From contig JASLHI010000005.1 of assembly GCA_030149815.1 (NCBI GenBank), forward strand, positions 62,001 to 126,000: a stretch of DNA of 64,000 nt, written 5' to 3'. The position numbers and the translations under genes were made by a program. Below the pieces are notes generated by a model. It was given only the letters and a program-made list of their open reading frames with translations. It had not been told where the DNA came from and did not search any database. Origin of the DNA: Aquirhabdus sp. (GTDB taxonomy: Bacteria; Pseudomonadota; Gammaproteobacteria; Pseudomonadales; Moraxellaceae). Of the stretch, positions 8,182 through 16,565 are shown in pieces (the stretch's first letter is position 1; each line of letters begins with the position of its first letter).

Positions 8182-9258
8182 TTAAATCGTATTTCCAAGC
8201 CATGCAAGGATGCGATTTGCATCACCAGTACGACGTTGTGAGGAGTCTGCATCCATCAGTACGATGACGGTTGGGCGCTGGTTGACGCTGGCTTCCATCA
8301 CGACACAGTGACCAGCTTCGTTGATATTCCCTGTTTTAGATAAACCGATATCCCATTTGCCTGCACGAACTAAGGCATTAGTGTTGACTGAATGCAATAC
8401 GCCGCGGTCATTGTGGAAGTCATATGCCGCAGTTGTCGTAAACCGACGAATGACTTCATATTCATAAGCAGCTTTCACCATTTTTGCTAGATCACGTGGT
8501 GAAGCGGAGTTGCGGCTATCCAAACCTGTTGGGTCGCCAAAGAAAGCGGTTTTCATGCCTAACTGTTTGGCTTTTGCGTTCATATTACCAATAAATTGTG
8601 TGCGACCTTTATCGTATGTGCGCGCTAAGGCTGCAGCTGCAGGATTTTCAGAATGCATCAGCGCTAATAATAAAAGCTCCGCGCGATTGTAGGTTTCCCC
8701 TGATCTTAAGCTGGATCTTGCTTTCTTTGGCCCCATGAAATCTTCAGGTTGCAGCGTAATCATTTCATCCATTGGCAAGCGTGCATCCAATGTCACCATT
8801 GCAGTCATGAGCTTGCTAATCGAGGCGATTGGGCGCGTGGCATCGATATTTTTGCCGTAGAGCACTTCACCGGTATTGCTATCCATGACCAGCGCAGCGT
8901 TTGCATTTAAGGAAAGCAAACTATCCGTTTGGCTATCAGTACCAGAGACTTTATTTCGAACACTATCAATCAACCCAGTCAGTGATCCTGCGCGATTGGT
9001 TGGCGTACTTGCATTAGGGAGACGGCGGATATCAATACTTAAATCAGTATCTTCCTCATCATTGTCATTATTCATAATACGACTGGCACGATTCGTTTCT
9101 GTAGAACCGTTGTACCAATGATTTTGTGATGCAGTCGTCGTTGCGCTTTTTGTATTTTGGCTAATCTGGAGGTTGGCATGTGCAGAGGACGAGACTAACC
9201 ATGCCAGTATGCTTAGTGCCAGCAATTTTTGCGGAGGGTTGTCTCTGGATGTATTCAT
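8182..9258 (-). CDS. pbpG: D-alanyl-D-alanine endopeptidase, PBP7/PbpG type
   Basis: Periplasmic peptidase of family S11, expected to cleave D-alanyl peptide bonds in peptidoglycan. The 358-residue protein starts with a Sec signal peptide (cleavage likely after SSSAHA, residue 28), has a polar linker to about residue 115, then the penicillin-binding domain. The three catalytic motifs are present: SISK at 146-149, SEN at 203-205 and KTG at 308-310. The ATG at 9258 is preferred over the one at 9282 because GAAGGAAG lies immediately before it. The short C-terminus without an amphipathic anchor fits PBP7 rather than PBP5. Confidence 0.88.
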   Translation of the reverse strand: MNTSRDNPPQKLLALSILAWLVSSSAHANLQISQNTKSATTTASQNHWYNGSTETNRASRIMNNDNDEEDTDLSIDIRRLPNASTPTNRAGSLTGLIDSVRNKVSGTDSQTDSLLSLNANAALVMDSNTGEVLYGKNIDATRPIASISKLMTAMVTLDARLPMDEMITLQPEDFMGPKKARSSLRSGETYNRAELLLLALMHSENPAAAALARTYDKGRTQFIGNMNAKAKQLGMKTAFFGDPTGLDSRNSASPRDLAKMVKAAYEYEVIRRFTTTAAYDFHNDRGVLHSVNTNALVRAGKWDIGLSKTGNINEAGHCVVMEASVNQRPTVIVLMDADSSQRRTGDANRILAWLGNTI

Positions 9259-9817
9259 GTTGTCTTCCTTCTTCACATTCATTCTCAGAGTGTTTACTCA
9301 TGTAGAGCGCACTCATCCTTGCTGATCTGTGCCTATATCCCTATATCTTGAAAAGCCTGACTTCATATACTTTATATTGATATTTTCAAGACGCTTTTCA
9401 AGAGGTCTTACATAATATCGAGTGATTGCGTTACATGAAGCGGTATCTTTAAGAATGTTCGTTTCATGAAACAAAGTCAAATGAAATTTGATTAAATAAC
9501 GCACAAACATTCGACTTATCCATTAGAATAAACACAACGGTTATGGTGTTATTTATAAAGTGTGACGCAGTTGGTGTTTTGCGTCGGTTTTGGTGATGCG
9601 GTTATCAAGATGATGATCTCAAGCATCCTCATTTTCCAAGCGAGCCAGTCTACGATATAAATAGATAATTACCATCATCAAATGCTATATTGTGTGTGAG
9701 AATGTAAAAATGCCATGCTGGGAGTAATTCCCCTTCTGGTTGTTAATCAGTTTTGTAAAAAATATTTTTCGCAAATGGTTTTAGCCGATAAAGCGCCATG
9801 CAAACGGAGATGCACAG
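9259..9817. other. divergent control region between pbpG and gacA
   Basis: About 560 bases without a credible gene, holding the promoters of both divergent genes. It contains TCTTGAAAA at 9346-9354 and two inverted copies, TTTTCAAGA, at 9383-9391 and 9395-9403. The two direct copies are 12 bases apart. I could not see a convincing small RNA or start site. Confidence 0.5.
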
Positions 9818-10453
9818 TTGATCAAAGTTCTTGTTGTAGATGATCATGAGTTGGTACGTACTGGAATTTGCCGAATGCTGGTCGATACACCTGAAATTCA
9901 GGTGGTTGGTGAAGCGGAATCAGGGGAACAGGCGATAGAAATGACGCGGCAGCATCAACCTGATGTGGTGCTGCTCGATGTCAATATGCCGGGCATAGGT
10001 GGGGTCGAAACGACACGCCGATTACTACAAACCGCAACAGGCATTAAAGTCCTTGCGGTGAGTGGTCTGAGTGAAGAGCCTTATCCATCCATGTTGCTTA
10101 AGGCTGGTGCGAGTGGCTATATCACCAAAGGCGCACCTTTAGATGAGATGGTGCGTGCCATTCGCAAAGTGATGCAAGGTGGTAAATACTTTAGTGCTGA
10201 CATTGCTGAACAGTTGGCGTCGAGCTATTTGTCAGATCAACAAAACTCTCCTTTTGATTTACTCTCAGAACGTGAAATGCAAGTTGCCATGATGGTGGTT
10301 AATTGCATCAGTGCGCAAGAGATTGCGGATCGATTGTTTGTCAGCGTAAAAACGGTGAATACATATCGCTATCGTATTTTTGAAAAGCTCCAGATTGATA
10401 GCGATGTCAAATTAACGCATTTAGCGATGCGTTATCGGTTAATTACACCGTAG
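9818..10453 (+). CDS. gacA: GacA/UvrY-like response regulator (NarL/LuxR family)
   Basis: Cytoplasmic DNA-binding response regulator, 211 residues. The receiver domain has the acidic pair DD at 8-9, phospho-acceptor Asp54 (VVLLD54VNMPG) and a conserved lysine in YITKGAP near 105. The LuxR-type helix-turn-helix occupies about residues 145-205 (LLSEREMQVAMMV, SVKTVNTYRYRIFEKL). This matches GacA/UvrY, which in other gammaproteobacteria controls Csr/Rsm small RNAs. The start is TTG at 9818, supported by GGAGA at 9806-9810; no in-frame ATG is available upstream. It lies only nine bases ahead of pilS. Confidence 0.88.
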   Translation: MIKVLVVDDHELVRTGICRMLVDTPEIQVVGEAESGEQAIEMTRQHQPDVVLLDVNMPGIGGVETTRRLLQTATGIKVLAVSGLSEEPYPSMLLKAGASGYITKGAPLDEMVRAIRKVMQGGKYFSADIAEQLASSYLSDQQNSPFDLLSEREMQVAMMVVNCISAQEIADRLFVSVKTVNTYRYRIFEKLQIDSDVKLTHLAMRYRLITP

Positions 10454-10462
10454 TAACTGCCC

Positions 10463-12112
10463 ATGAATGTTCAGCATGGATCTTCAACGCTGTTGATTAC
10501 CACACCGCTTCAACGCATTAATCTGATTTATGCCAGTTATCGGATTGTTTTATCCTTTTTTCTGCTTTCGTTATTTTTACTCACAGTCAAAAATCCAATT
10601 GTTGGGATTAATGATCCTGCGTTTTATGTACAAACCGTTTCTACCTATTGCTTAGGTAGTATTTTTAGTTTTTTATTGCTGAAGTATTGGCCGTTTTATC
10701 AAGACGTTCAAACCTTTGCCATGCTCGTCGTCGATGTTATTGCAATGTCGTTGATGCTGTATGCCAACGGCGGTCCAAGCCTGCAACTCTCCATGCTCTA
10801 TCTCGTCATGGTGATGGCAGCGAGTATTTTATTGCCACAAGGGCGCGCGTTAGTCATTGCATTACTGGCTGCGTTGGCAGTGATTTATCAGCAGTTTTAT
10901 TTTTCATTAATTCGAGATAATGACTTGCGGATGGTGAGCTCGGTGAGCTTACAGGCGGTCAGTTTTATTGCGGTTTCAATTCTTGGGCAACTAGTCACAA
11001 GACGTTTGCGTTTGGTAGAACAAGAAGTTTTTTCACAGACTAAACAAGCATTGCAATTACAGGTCATCAATCAGCATATTGTTGAGCGCATGCACACGGG
11101 AGTCTTGGTATTTGATCAAGAGCAGCGACTCATGGTCATTAATGAAGCTGCACGTCAATGGCTGCATCAACCGAATGCAATACAAGGTTGGACGCTCACT
11201 CAGCTTTCTCTTCCGCTCAAACGACAAATCAATGAAGCGCTTTCTAATCATGTGTTAACGCCATTTGTTCTCGATGCCAATGAAAATAATTTGGCGCTCA
11301 GTGTGCAATTAGTCCCATTAGATGATGGAAATATTCCGCATATTAATGAACGGCAAATGCATGCGGCACCGACGATTGTTATTTTAGAAAACTTGAGTCG
11401 GGTTAATCAAAAGGCACAGCAGATGAAATTGGCATCACTGGGTCGTTTGACAGCCAGTATTGCTCATGAAATTCGTAACCCTCTTGCTGCGATTAGTCAG
11501 GCTGGCGAGCTGTTGTCCGAGATGGGTGTTCACTCTGATCAGCGTGCATTGCTCGATATGATTCAAAAGCAAAGTAGCCGTATGAATCGAATGATTGAAG
11601 ATATTTTGCAATTGTCCAGACGCAGTACTTCACGCCCCCAATCGATTCCGTTGGTAGAGTGGGTACAAGAGTTCATGCGCAATTTTATCCCGAATTCTAC
11701 AGAAATGATTCAAGCGCAAAATTATAGTGCAGATCAGCTTTATCTCGAAGTACAAGCAACTAAGGAAGATGATCATAATATTGTCTTCGATCCAATGCAG
11801 TTACAGCAGGTGATGACGAACTTGGTGAATAATGGATTGCATCACGGTGCAAAAGTCCATACAAAGCCACGTATTTATCTGCGCATCAAGATGTTGGAGT
11901 CTGGTTTAGTGATGCTCGATGTCATGGATCAGGGTGCGGGGATTCCGCAACAAGCGATGTCCTCACTCTTTGAACCATTCTTTACCACAGAGTCGGGTGG
12001 TACAGGTCTAGGTTTGTATTTATCACGTGCATTTTGTGAAGCCAATGGTGCCTCACTATGGTGTATTCCACAGGCTTATGGTGCTTGTTTCAGAATTTCG
12101 TTTGGCGTCTAA
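10463..12112 (+). CDS. pilS: sensor histidine kinase PilS
   Basis: Inner-membrane kinase, 549 residues, of the PilS type that senses pilin and signals to PilR. About six hydrophobic segments fill residues 18-185. A linker and PAS-like domain follow at about 200-300 (RMHTGVLVFDQEQRLMVIN). The HisKA domain carries His335 (SIAHEIRNPLAAI) and the ATPase domain shows the N-box VTNLVNNGLHH, then GAGIP and GGTGLGL. Unlike the usual layout it is not followed by pilR, which lies about 20 kb away; the gene before it is a LuxR-type regulator. Confidence 0.87.
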   Translation: MNVQHGSSTLLITTPLQRINLIYASYRIVLSFFLLSLFLLTVKNPIVGINDPAFYVQTVSTYCLGSIFSFLLLKYWPFYQDVQTFAMLVVDVIAMSLMLYANGGPSLQLSMLYLVMVMAASILLPQGRALVIALLAALAVIYQQFYFSLIRDNDLRMVSSVSLQAVSFIAVSILGQLVTRRLRLVEQEVFSQTKQALQLQVINQHIVERMHTGVLVFDQEQRLMVINEAARQWLHQPNAIQGWTLTQLSLPLKRQINEALSNHVLTPFVLDANENNLALSVQLVPLDDGNIPHINERQMHAAPTIVILENLSRVNQKAQQMKLASLGRLTASIAHEIRNPLAAISQAGELLSEMGVHSDQRALLDMIQKQSSRMNRMIEDILQLSRRSTSRPQSIPLVEWVQEFMRNFIPNSTEMIQAQNYSADQLYLEVQATKEDDHNIVFDPMQLQQVMTNLVNNGLHHGAKVHTKPRIYLRIKMLESGLVMLDVMDQGAGIPQQAMSSLFEPFFTTESGGTGLGLYLSRAFCEANGASLWCIPQAYGACFRISFGV

Positions 12113-12292
12113 TTGAATTCTAATTTTCGTTATTCATTCGTTCCCTACATATAACCTCCATAAAAAATTCACTATAAAGTAAGGTTGTTATTCAAAAATC
12201 CCAGCCCAGTATTTAATGCAGTTTTTACTGCGACGCTGTGTGCAGCAGTTGTTTGCATACAGATTTTGATCGGGTTTTGATTGAGGTTTTTT

Positions 12293-13684
12293 ATGTCCAC
12301 TAGAAATGCACAACTCCTCGCTGATGAAGCGAAATATTGCTCGTTTGGCGATACCGTACACTATGTCAATCCGCCGAAAATTTTTGAAAACTGCCAAGGC
12401 AGTTATTTGTTTGATGAAAATGGCACACCATATCTTGATCTACAAATGTGGTATTCCGCAGTCAATTTTGGTTATAAAAATGAACGCTTAAACAATGTTT
12501 TAAAACATCAAATTGATACTTTGCCGCAGGTTGCGAGCCAATATTTACATCCAACTAAAATTGAACTCGCGAAAATCATCGCTGAAGATGCGAAGCAAAA
12601 ATTCGGCATGGATGGTCGTATTCATTTCAACGTCGGTGGTTCACAGTCGATTGAAGACTCTTTGAAAATTGTCCGTAATGCATCGAATGGTAAGAGCTTG
12701 ATGTTTGCCTTTGAAGGTGGCTATCACGGTCGTACGCTTGGTGCGTCAGCGATTACTTCAAGCTATCGCTATCGTCGTCGTTATGGTCATTTTGGTGATC
12801 GTGCGCACTTTGTGCCATTCCCATATCCATTCCGTCGTCCAAAGGGCATGACTGCTGAAGAATATGGCGATTATTGCGTGAAGGATTTTGCCCGTTTATT
12901 TGAAACTGAATACAACGGCGTGTGGGATCCAAAAGTGGGGCAGTCTGAATATGCTGCGTTTTATGTCGAGCCGATTCAGGGGACTGGTGGTTATGTTGTG
13001 CCGCCGCATAACTTCTTTAAAGGCCTGAAAAAAGTTCTCGACGATCACGGCGTATTGTTGGTTGTTGATGAAATCCAAATGGGCTTTTATCGCACAGGTA
13101 AATTGTGGTCAATCGAGCACTTCGACGTAAAGCCTGACGTGTTGGTATTTGCGAAAGCATTGACCAATGGTATGAATCCACTGGGTGGTCTGTGGGCGCG
13201 TGAAGAGCTGATCAATCCAACGATTTTTCCACCAGGTTCAACTCACTCAACATTTGCGTCAAATCCACTCGGTACTGCGCTGGGTCTGGAAGTCATGAAA
13301 ATGACTCGCGAAGTTGATTTTGAAAAAATGGTGATGGAAAGCGGTGCGTATTTCCTCGAAGGTCTGAAAGAGCTGCAAAAACGCCATGTCGAAATCGGTG
13401 ATGTCGATGGTTTAGGTCTTGCACTCCGCGCTGAGATCTGTATGGAAGATGGTTTTGCACCAAACCGTGAGTTGCTGGACAAGATGGTTCATATTGGCTT
13501 GTCGGGTGATTTGGACTGGGAAGGCAAGAAAATGGGCTTGGTGTTGGACGTCGGTGGTTATTACAAAAACGTCATTACCTTTGCACCATCACTCTATATT
13601 TCTCGTGCTGAGATTGATCAAGGGTTGGCATTGCTTGATCAGTTGCTGACTCGTGCAAAAAGAGAAATGAAGTTAGGGTTGTAA
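12293..13684 (+). CDS. class III PLP-dependent aminotransferase
   Basis: A 463-residue fold-type I aminotransferase of the class III (omega/ornithine-type) group. Visible features are FNVGGSQSIEDSLKI (about residues 107-121), the GGYHGRTLGA cofactor loop, VDEIQMGFYRTG containing the cofactor-binding Asp, and the Schiff-base Lys288 in FAKALTNGMNP. The substrate cannot be named. The ATG at 12293 was chosen because GAGG lies six bases before it; the TTG at 12281 has no such site. It has its own terminator. It may work with the phosphatase, hydrolase and exporters encoded on the opposite strand nearby, but that is inference. Confidence 0.88.
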   Translation: MSTRNAQLLADEAKYCSFGDTVHYVNPPKIFENCQGSYLFDENGTPYLDLQMWYSAVNFGYKNERLNNVLKHQIDTLPQVASQYLHPTKIELAKIIAEDAKQKFGMDGRIHFNVGGSQSIEDSLKIVRNASNGKSLMFAFEGGYHGRTLGASAITSSYRYRRRYGHFGDRAHFVPFPYPFRRPKGMTAEEYGDYCVKDFARLFETEYNGVWDPKVGQSEYAAFYVEPIQGTGGYVVPPHNFFKGLKKVLDDHGVLLVVDEIQMGFYRTGKLWSIEHFDVKPDVLVFAKALTNGMNPLGGLWAREELINPTIFPPGSTHSTFASNPLGTALGLEVMKMTREVDFEKMVMESGAYFLEGLKELQKRHVEIGDVDGLGLALRAEICMEDGFAPNRELLDKMVHIGLSGDLDWEGKKMGLVLDVGGYYKNVITFAPSLYISRAEIDQGLALLDQLLTRAKREMKLGL

Positions 13685-13705
13685 GCGTTTAATTGTGGTA
13701 AAAAG

Positions 13706-13731
13706 AAGCACGGATTAGTTCCGTGCTTTTT
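13706..13731 (+). terminator. rho-independent terminator of the aminotransferase gene
   Basis: AAGCACGGA (13706-13714) and TCCGTGCTT (13720-13728) form a nine-base-pair stem around a five-base loop, followed by a T run. It lies about 20 bases after the stop codon. Confidence 0.88.
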
Positions 13732-13825
13732 TACAAGTTTTACCCGATTTGGAAGCCTTAGGGGCTTAAAATATAAAGATGTCTTAGGTCAGTGAAGACA
13801 AGACATTAAATCTGAAGGATTAGAT

Positions 13826-14200
13826 ATGAAACGGTTATTGGTTGTTGTCTGTATTTATTTTTCACCTTTTGCACAAGCGGAGACTTTGCCTAGCCAATCC
13901 CAGTCTCAAGCTGCTGCGCCGAATCCTGCGATGTCGAATGCCATCTATTTGTACAGCCAAGCTGCGTACCAACAAGCGGTGATGCAACAGCGTAACTGTG
14001 ATCAATTCAATGCTTCAGAAGTCAATGCGATTGATCAACGCTTTGCTAATGCCCGCATTAAAATGCTAACGCTTTATGGCAAAAAAGTCTTTCGAATGAG
14101 CCCTCCTACGAGTACAGTCGTTCCTGCTGAATGTAATGAAGAGATGATTAAAATTTATAGTGATCATGTTTCTGATTTGGAAAAATATTTAAATCCATAA
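13826..14200 (+). CDS. small exported protein of unknown function
   Basis: A 124-residue protein with a clear Sec signal peptide (MKRLLVVVCIYFSPFAQA, cleavage near residue 18), then a Gln/Ala/Ser-rich linker and an alpha-helical remainder. The mature part holds two cysteines (QRNCDQF and PAECNEE), which could form a periplasmic disulfide. GAAGGA lies shortly before the ATG. I do not recognise the family. It stands alone between two gaps, on the same strand as the aminotransferase but beyond that gene's terminator. Confidence 0.7.
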   Translation: MKRLLVVVCIYFSPFAQAETLPSQSQSQAAAPNPAMSNAIYLYSQAAYQQAVMQQRNCDQFNASEVNAIDQRFANARIKMLTLYGKKVFRMSPPTSTVVPAECNEEMIKIYSDHVSDLEKYLNP

Positions 14201-14327
14201 AGTTAAACCAATCCTGCGTTTCTGATGTTGAGGTTGTCAAACTAGTATTGCCGTGGACTTATGTGCAGTATTGAACTTCGCACTGACGCAGCTTAGGATT
14301 AGTGAAGCATTTATTTCATATGGATTG

Positions 14328-14843
14328 ATGATGCGGCCTGAAGGACAACCCAAAAGAAAGAGTTCTTATAAGTTTGCAGCGATCTTTTTTGGTATCGCTC
14401 TTGTGGGTCAATCCCTGCTGTTTAAGCCTCGAGATAATCAATATATCGCAGCCGCTCGGCTTTGGATTCCCACTCAGGCGACGATTCAAAATGAATCGAT
14501 GCAGTTTTTTGAAAGAAAACGCAATCGAATAGAAGCTTGCTTGAATACGTCAGTAAAGTTTTCTTTTCAAAACAAAGATTATCAGAGCAAGCTGTACGCC
14601 GAATGTAAAATGACGACTCAGCAACTCGATACTACCCAAATCGAAGCACAACTGCGACAGGCTTATCCGCTGCAAAGCCAAATCAGTATTCGTATCAATC
14701 CACAACAGCCGACCCAGACGATGACAACTCGAAACTTTAACCGTTTCACTGATCCTCATCAGAACGGTGCGCAGATTTCCAAAGGATTCGAGATCGTCGG
14801 AGTGATCGCTATTGCGCTGGGTCTAGCTGGATTTTTCTTGTAG
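14328..14843 (+). CDS. two-helix membrane protein, DUF3592-like
   Basis: From ATG 14328 the protein is 171 residues, with one hydrophobic segment near residues 18-34, a soluble extracytoplasmic stretch, and a second segment at the extreme C-terminus (VGVIAIALGLAGFFL). The arrangement of two helices around a beta-rich domain, with a conversion-like RINPQQP sequence, resembles DUF3592 proteins. The frame extends upstream to a GTG at 14253, but that would add a hydrophobic, poorly supported leader; the start is uncertain. Function unknown. Confidence 0.6.
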   Translation: MMRPEGQPKRKSSYKFAAIFFGIALVGQSLLFKPRDNQYIAAARLWIPTQATIQNESMQFFERKRNRIEACLNTSVKFSFQNKDYQSKLYAECKMTTQQLDTTQIEAQLRQAYPLQSQISIRINPQQPTQTMTTRNFNRFTDPHQNGAQISKGFEIVGVIAIALGLAGFFL

Positions 14844-14876
14844 AGTTGCTTGGGTGTTTTGAATTGAAGAATCGCT

Positions 14877-15275
14877 TTAACTCTGTTCTTCCGCCTTTTC
14901 CCCAAATGCCAAGCACACAATCCCGACTAAAATCACGACTGCGCCAACCAGTTGAACCCACGATAGATGCTCATTCAAGAGCCAATACGAACAAAGCATG
15001 ACGCTGATTACATCTAAGTGTGAGGCGGCAAAAGCAGGACCAATCGGGGCTTTTTTAAGTAAGGTCATCCATGTCAAAAATGCGCCGATATAGCCAAACA
15101 CTGCGCCATAAATCCATGGGTGGCTGAGTATGCGTAGCAGCCAATCGACATTCGCTTGCAAAGGAAGGGCGCTTATCGCAGTGTATTTAAAACAAAGTTG
15201 CGCAATGGTGTCGAATATCATGAGGGACAGAAAACCAATGGCGTAGAAACTTAATGTCCCGTGTTTAAGTTTCAT
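14877..15275 (-). CDS. half-size DMT (EamA/SMR-like) membrane protein
   Basis: A 132-residue protein with four hydrophobic segments, the size of an SMR subunit or one EamA domain. DTIAQLCFKYTA near residue 22 and the C-terminal LVGAVVILVGIVCLAFGEK are typical of DMT-superfamily transporters. It overlaps the preceding half-size gene by four bases, so the two probably form a heterodimeric exporter in the way paired SMR proteins do. It is the last gene of the minus-strand block that starts with the outer-membrane factor. The substrate is unknown. Confidence 0.75.
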   Translation of the reverse strand: MKLKHGTLSFYAIGFLSLMIFDTIAQLCFKYTAISALPLQANVDWLLRILSHPWIYGAVFGYIGAFLTWMTLLKKAPIGPAFAASHLDVISVMLCSYWLLNEHLSWVQLVGAVVILVGIVCLAFGEKAEEQS

Positions 15276-15628
15276 TGACCTGCTCCAACTAGAGCAACAC
15301 CAATGGTCACAAGGATAATCCCAGTAACGCGAATTGGAGTCAGTGCTTCAGCAAACCATAAACGTCCTGCAATCATGAGTACAATGATATTGATTGAGCG
15401 AAACAATACGCCGCTTGACAATGGAACGAGTGATAAGAAAGCAAGCCACGTCGTGATTTCAAAGATATAACAGGAAATGCCTAACCATAACCAACGCTGA
15501 TTGAGTAACGATTGCCAATAGGACTTCTCCGCGAGTTGAGGTTGCGTCGCGGCAGCTTTGAATGCCACTTGCCCAAAAGTGTCTAGGCAAATGTTCAGTA
15601 GCCATAAGCCGATTGCGAGATGGGTCAT
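15272..15628 (-). CDS. half-size DMT (EamA/SMR-like) membrane protein, partner subunit
   Basis: A 118-residue protein with four hydrophobic segments. It begins with a helix containing DTFGQVAFKAAA, the counterpart of DTIAQLCFKYTA in its neighbour, and ends with GIILVTIGVALVGAG. The paired sequences indicate two halves of a dimeric DMT carrier. Its start overlaps the end of the hydrolase gene by four bases and its end overlaps the next gene by four bases, which indicates translational coupling. Confidence 0.75.
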   Translation of the reverse strand: MTHLAIGLWLLNICLDTFGQVAFKAAATQPQLAEKSYWQSLLNQRWLWLGISCYIFEITTWLAFLSLVPLSSGVLFRSINIIVLMIAGRLWFAEALTPIRVTGIILVTIGVALVGAGQ

Positions 15629-16503
15629 GCCGCAATATGCTCGGCAGTTTTTTGCTGTTTATGACGAGCGGTTTCGATGAAGAATTTTACGCTTTCATCA
15701 ATGACAGTTTTATATTCACGATCAATGGTAATCAGGTGATAACTGTCGTTGAGCAAGACCATTTTTGTCGGGGCGTTGACACCATTTTTAACCAATAATG
15801 AATTACTGATGTCGGCAATATCATCTTCACTCGAATGCATAATCAGGCAAGGAGAAGTGACTTGAGGCAGTTGTTTACGGACAATATGCGATAGTGTCAA
15901 CATCTCAGCGAGGGCAGGCCAAGGGTTGCCTGCTAGTCCTGCACTGGCACTATCCCCGCTAAACATACTGGCAACAACGCGTGCACGAAGCCGTTCATCT
16001 TTGAGTCCATAAGGGGGTTGTTCGGTAAACACACCAGATTGAAACCAGTTTTTGAAGATGCCGAGAGTCTTGAACCAGATCAATAAGAAATTTAAATAAC
16101 GCGCATAACGTGGAATACTCCATCCGTCATAGCGGAAGGTCGGGCCATACACACCTACACCTTCAATCAGTTCAGGTTGATCTGCCGCCAGTTTGAGTGA
16201 AAGGACAGCACCCATAGATAAGCCAGCGACAAAAACATGATCTACTTGTTCGCGTAGTTTCTGGGCGGCAATTTCTACGGTCTGATACCAGTCTTGCCAA
16301 GAGGTTTTGATTAAGTCTTGTTCGTCTCCACAATGACCCGCAAGCTGCATGCCATAAACAGTCAAACCTGCACGATTTAATCCTTTACCGACGAGCTTCA
16401 TTTCATTCGGTGTGCCTGTTAAACCGTGTACCAATAAAACACCGATTCGACCACAGCCTTCAATTTCTCGACCTTCCAAGAGATATTCATTGTTTTGGAT
16501 CAT
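15625..16503 (-). CDS. alpha/beta hydrolase, carboxylesterase/monoacylglycerol lipase type
   Basis: A 292-residue cytoplasmic serine hydrolase. The oxyanion region LLVHGLTGTPNE is at about 23-34, the nucleophile elbow GLSMG places Ser96, an acidic residue follows in HSSEDDIAD and the catalytic His lies in NDSYHLI. These blocks match the Est30/monoglyceride-lipase-like esterases. It is the sixth gene of the eight-gene minus-strand block. A palindromic repeat occupies the gap before it, and that repeat supplies the only purine-rich stretch (GGGAGA) upstream of its ATG. Confidence 0.85.
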   Translation of the reverse strand: MIQNNEYLLEGREIEGCGRIGVLLVHGLTGTPNEMKLVGKGLNRAGLTVYGMQLAGHCGDEQDLIKTSWQDWYQTVEIAAQKLREQVDHVFVAGLSMGAVLSLKLAADQPELIEGVGVYGPTFRYDGWSIPRYARYLNFLLIWFKTLGIFKNWFQSGVFTEQPPYGLKDERLRARVVASMFSGDSASAGLAGNPWPALAEMLTLSHIVRKQLPQVTSPCLIMHSSEDDIADISNSLLVKNGVNAPTKMVLLNDSYHLITIDREYKTVIDESVKFFIETARHKQQKTAEHIAA

Positions 16504-16511
16504 CGGTTTTC

Positions 16512-16550
16512 AAATCTCCCCTAACCCCTCTTTTCTAAAGAGGGGGATTT
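16512..16550. repeat. palindromic intergenic repeat (REP-like)
   Basis: CCCCTCTTT (16525-16533) and AAAGAGGGG (16537-16545) form a nine-base-pair stem, flanked by AAATC and GATTT. A related CCCCTT/AAGGGG element lies at 59776-59864. It sits inside an operon, between the phosphatase and hydrolase genes. Confidence 0.6.
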
Positions 16551-16565
16551 AGTGCATACAAAGTT

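Noticed and set aside
16512..16550. Palindrome as a transcription terminator inside the exporter operon
   Set aside because: The stem is not followed by a T run on the minus strand, and a similar element occurs elsewhere, so a dispersed repeat is more likely.
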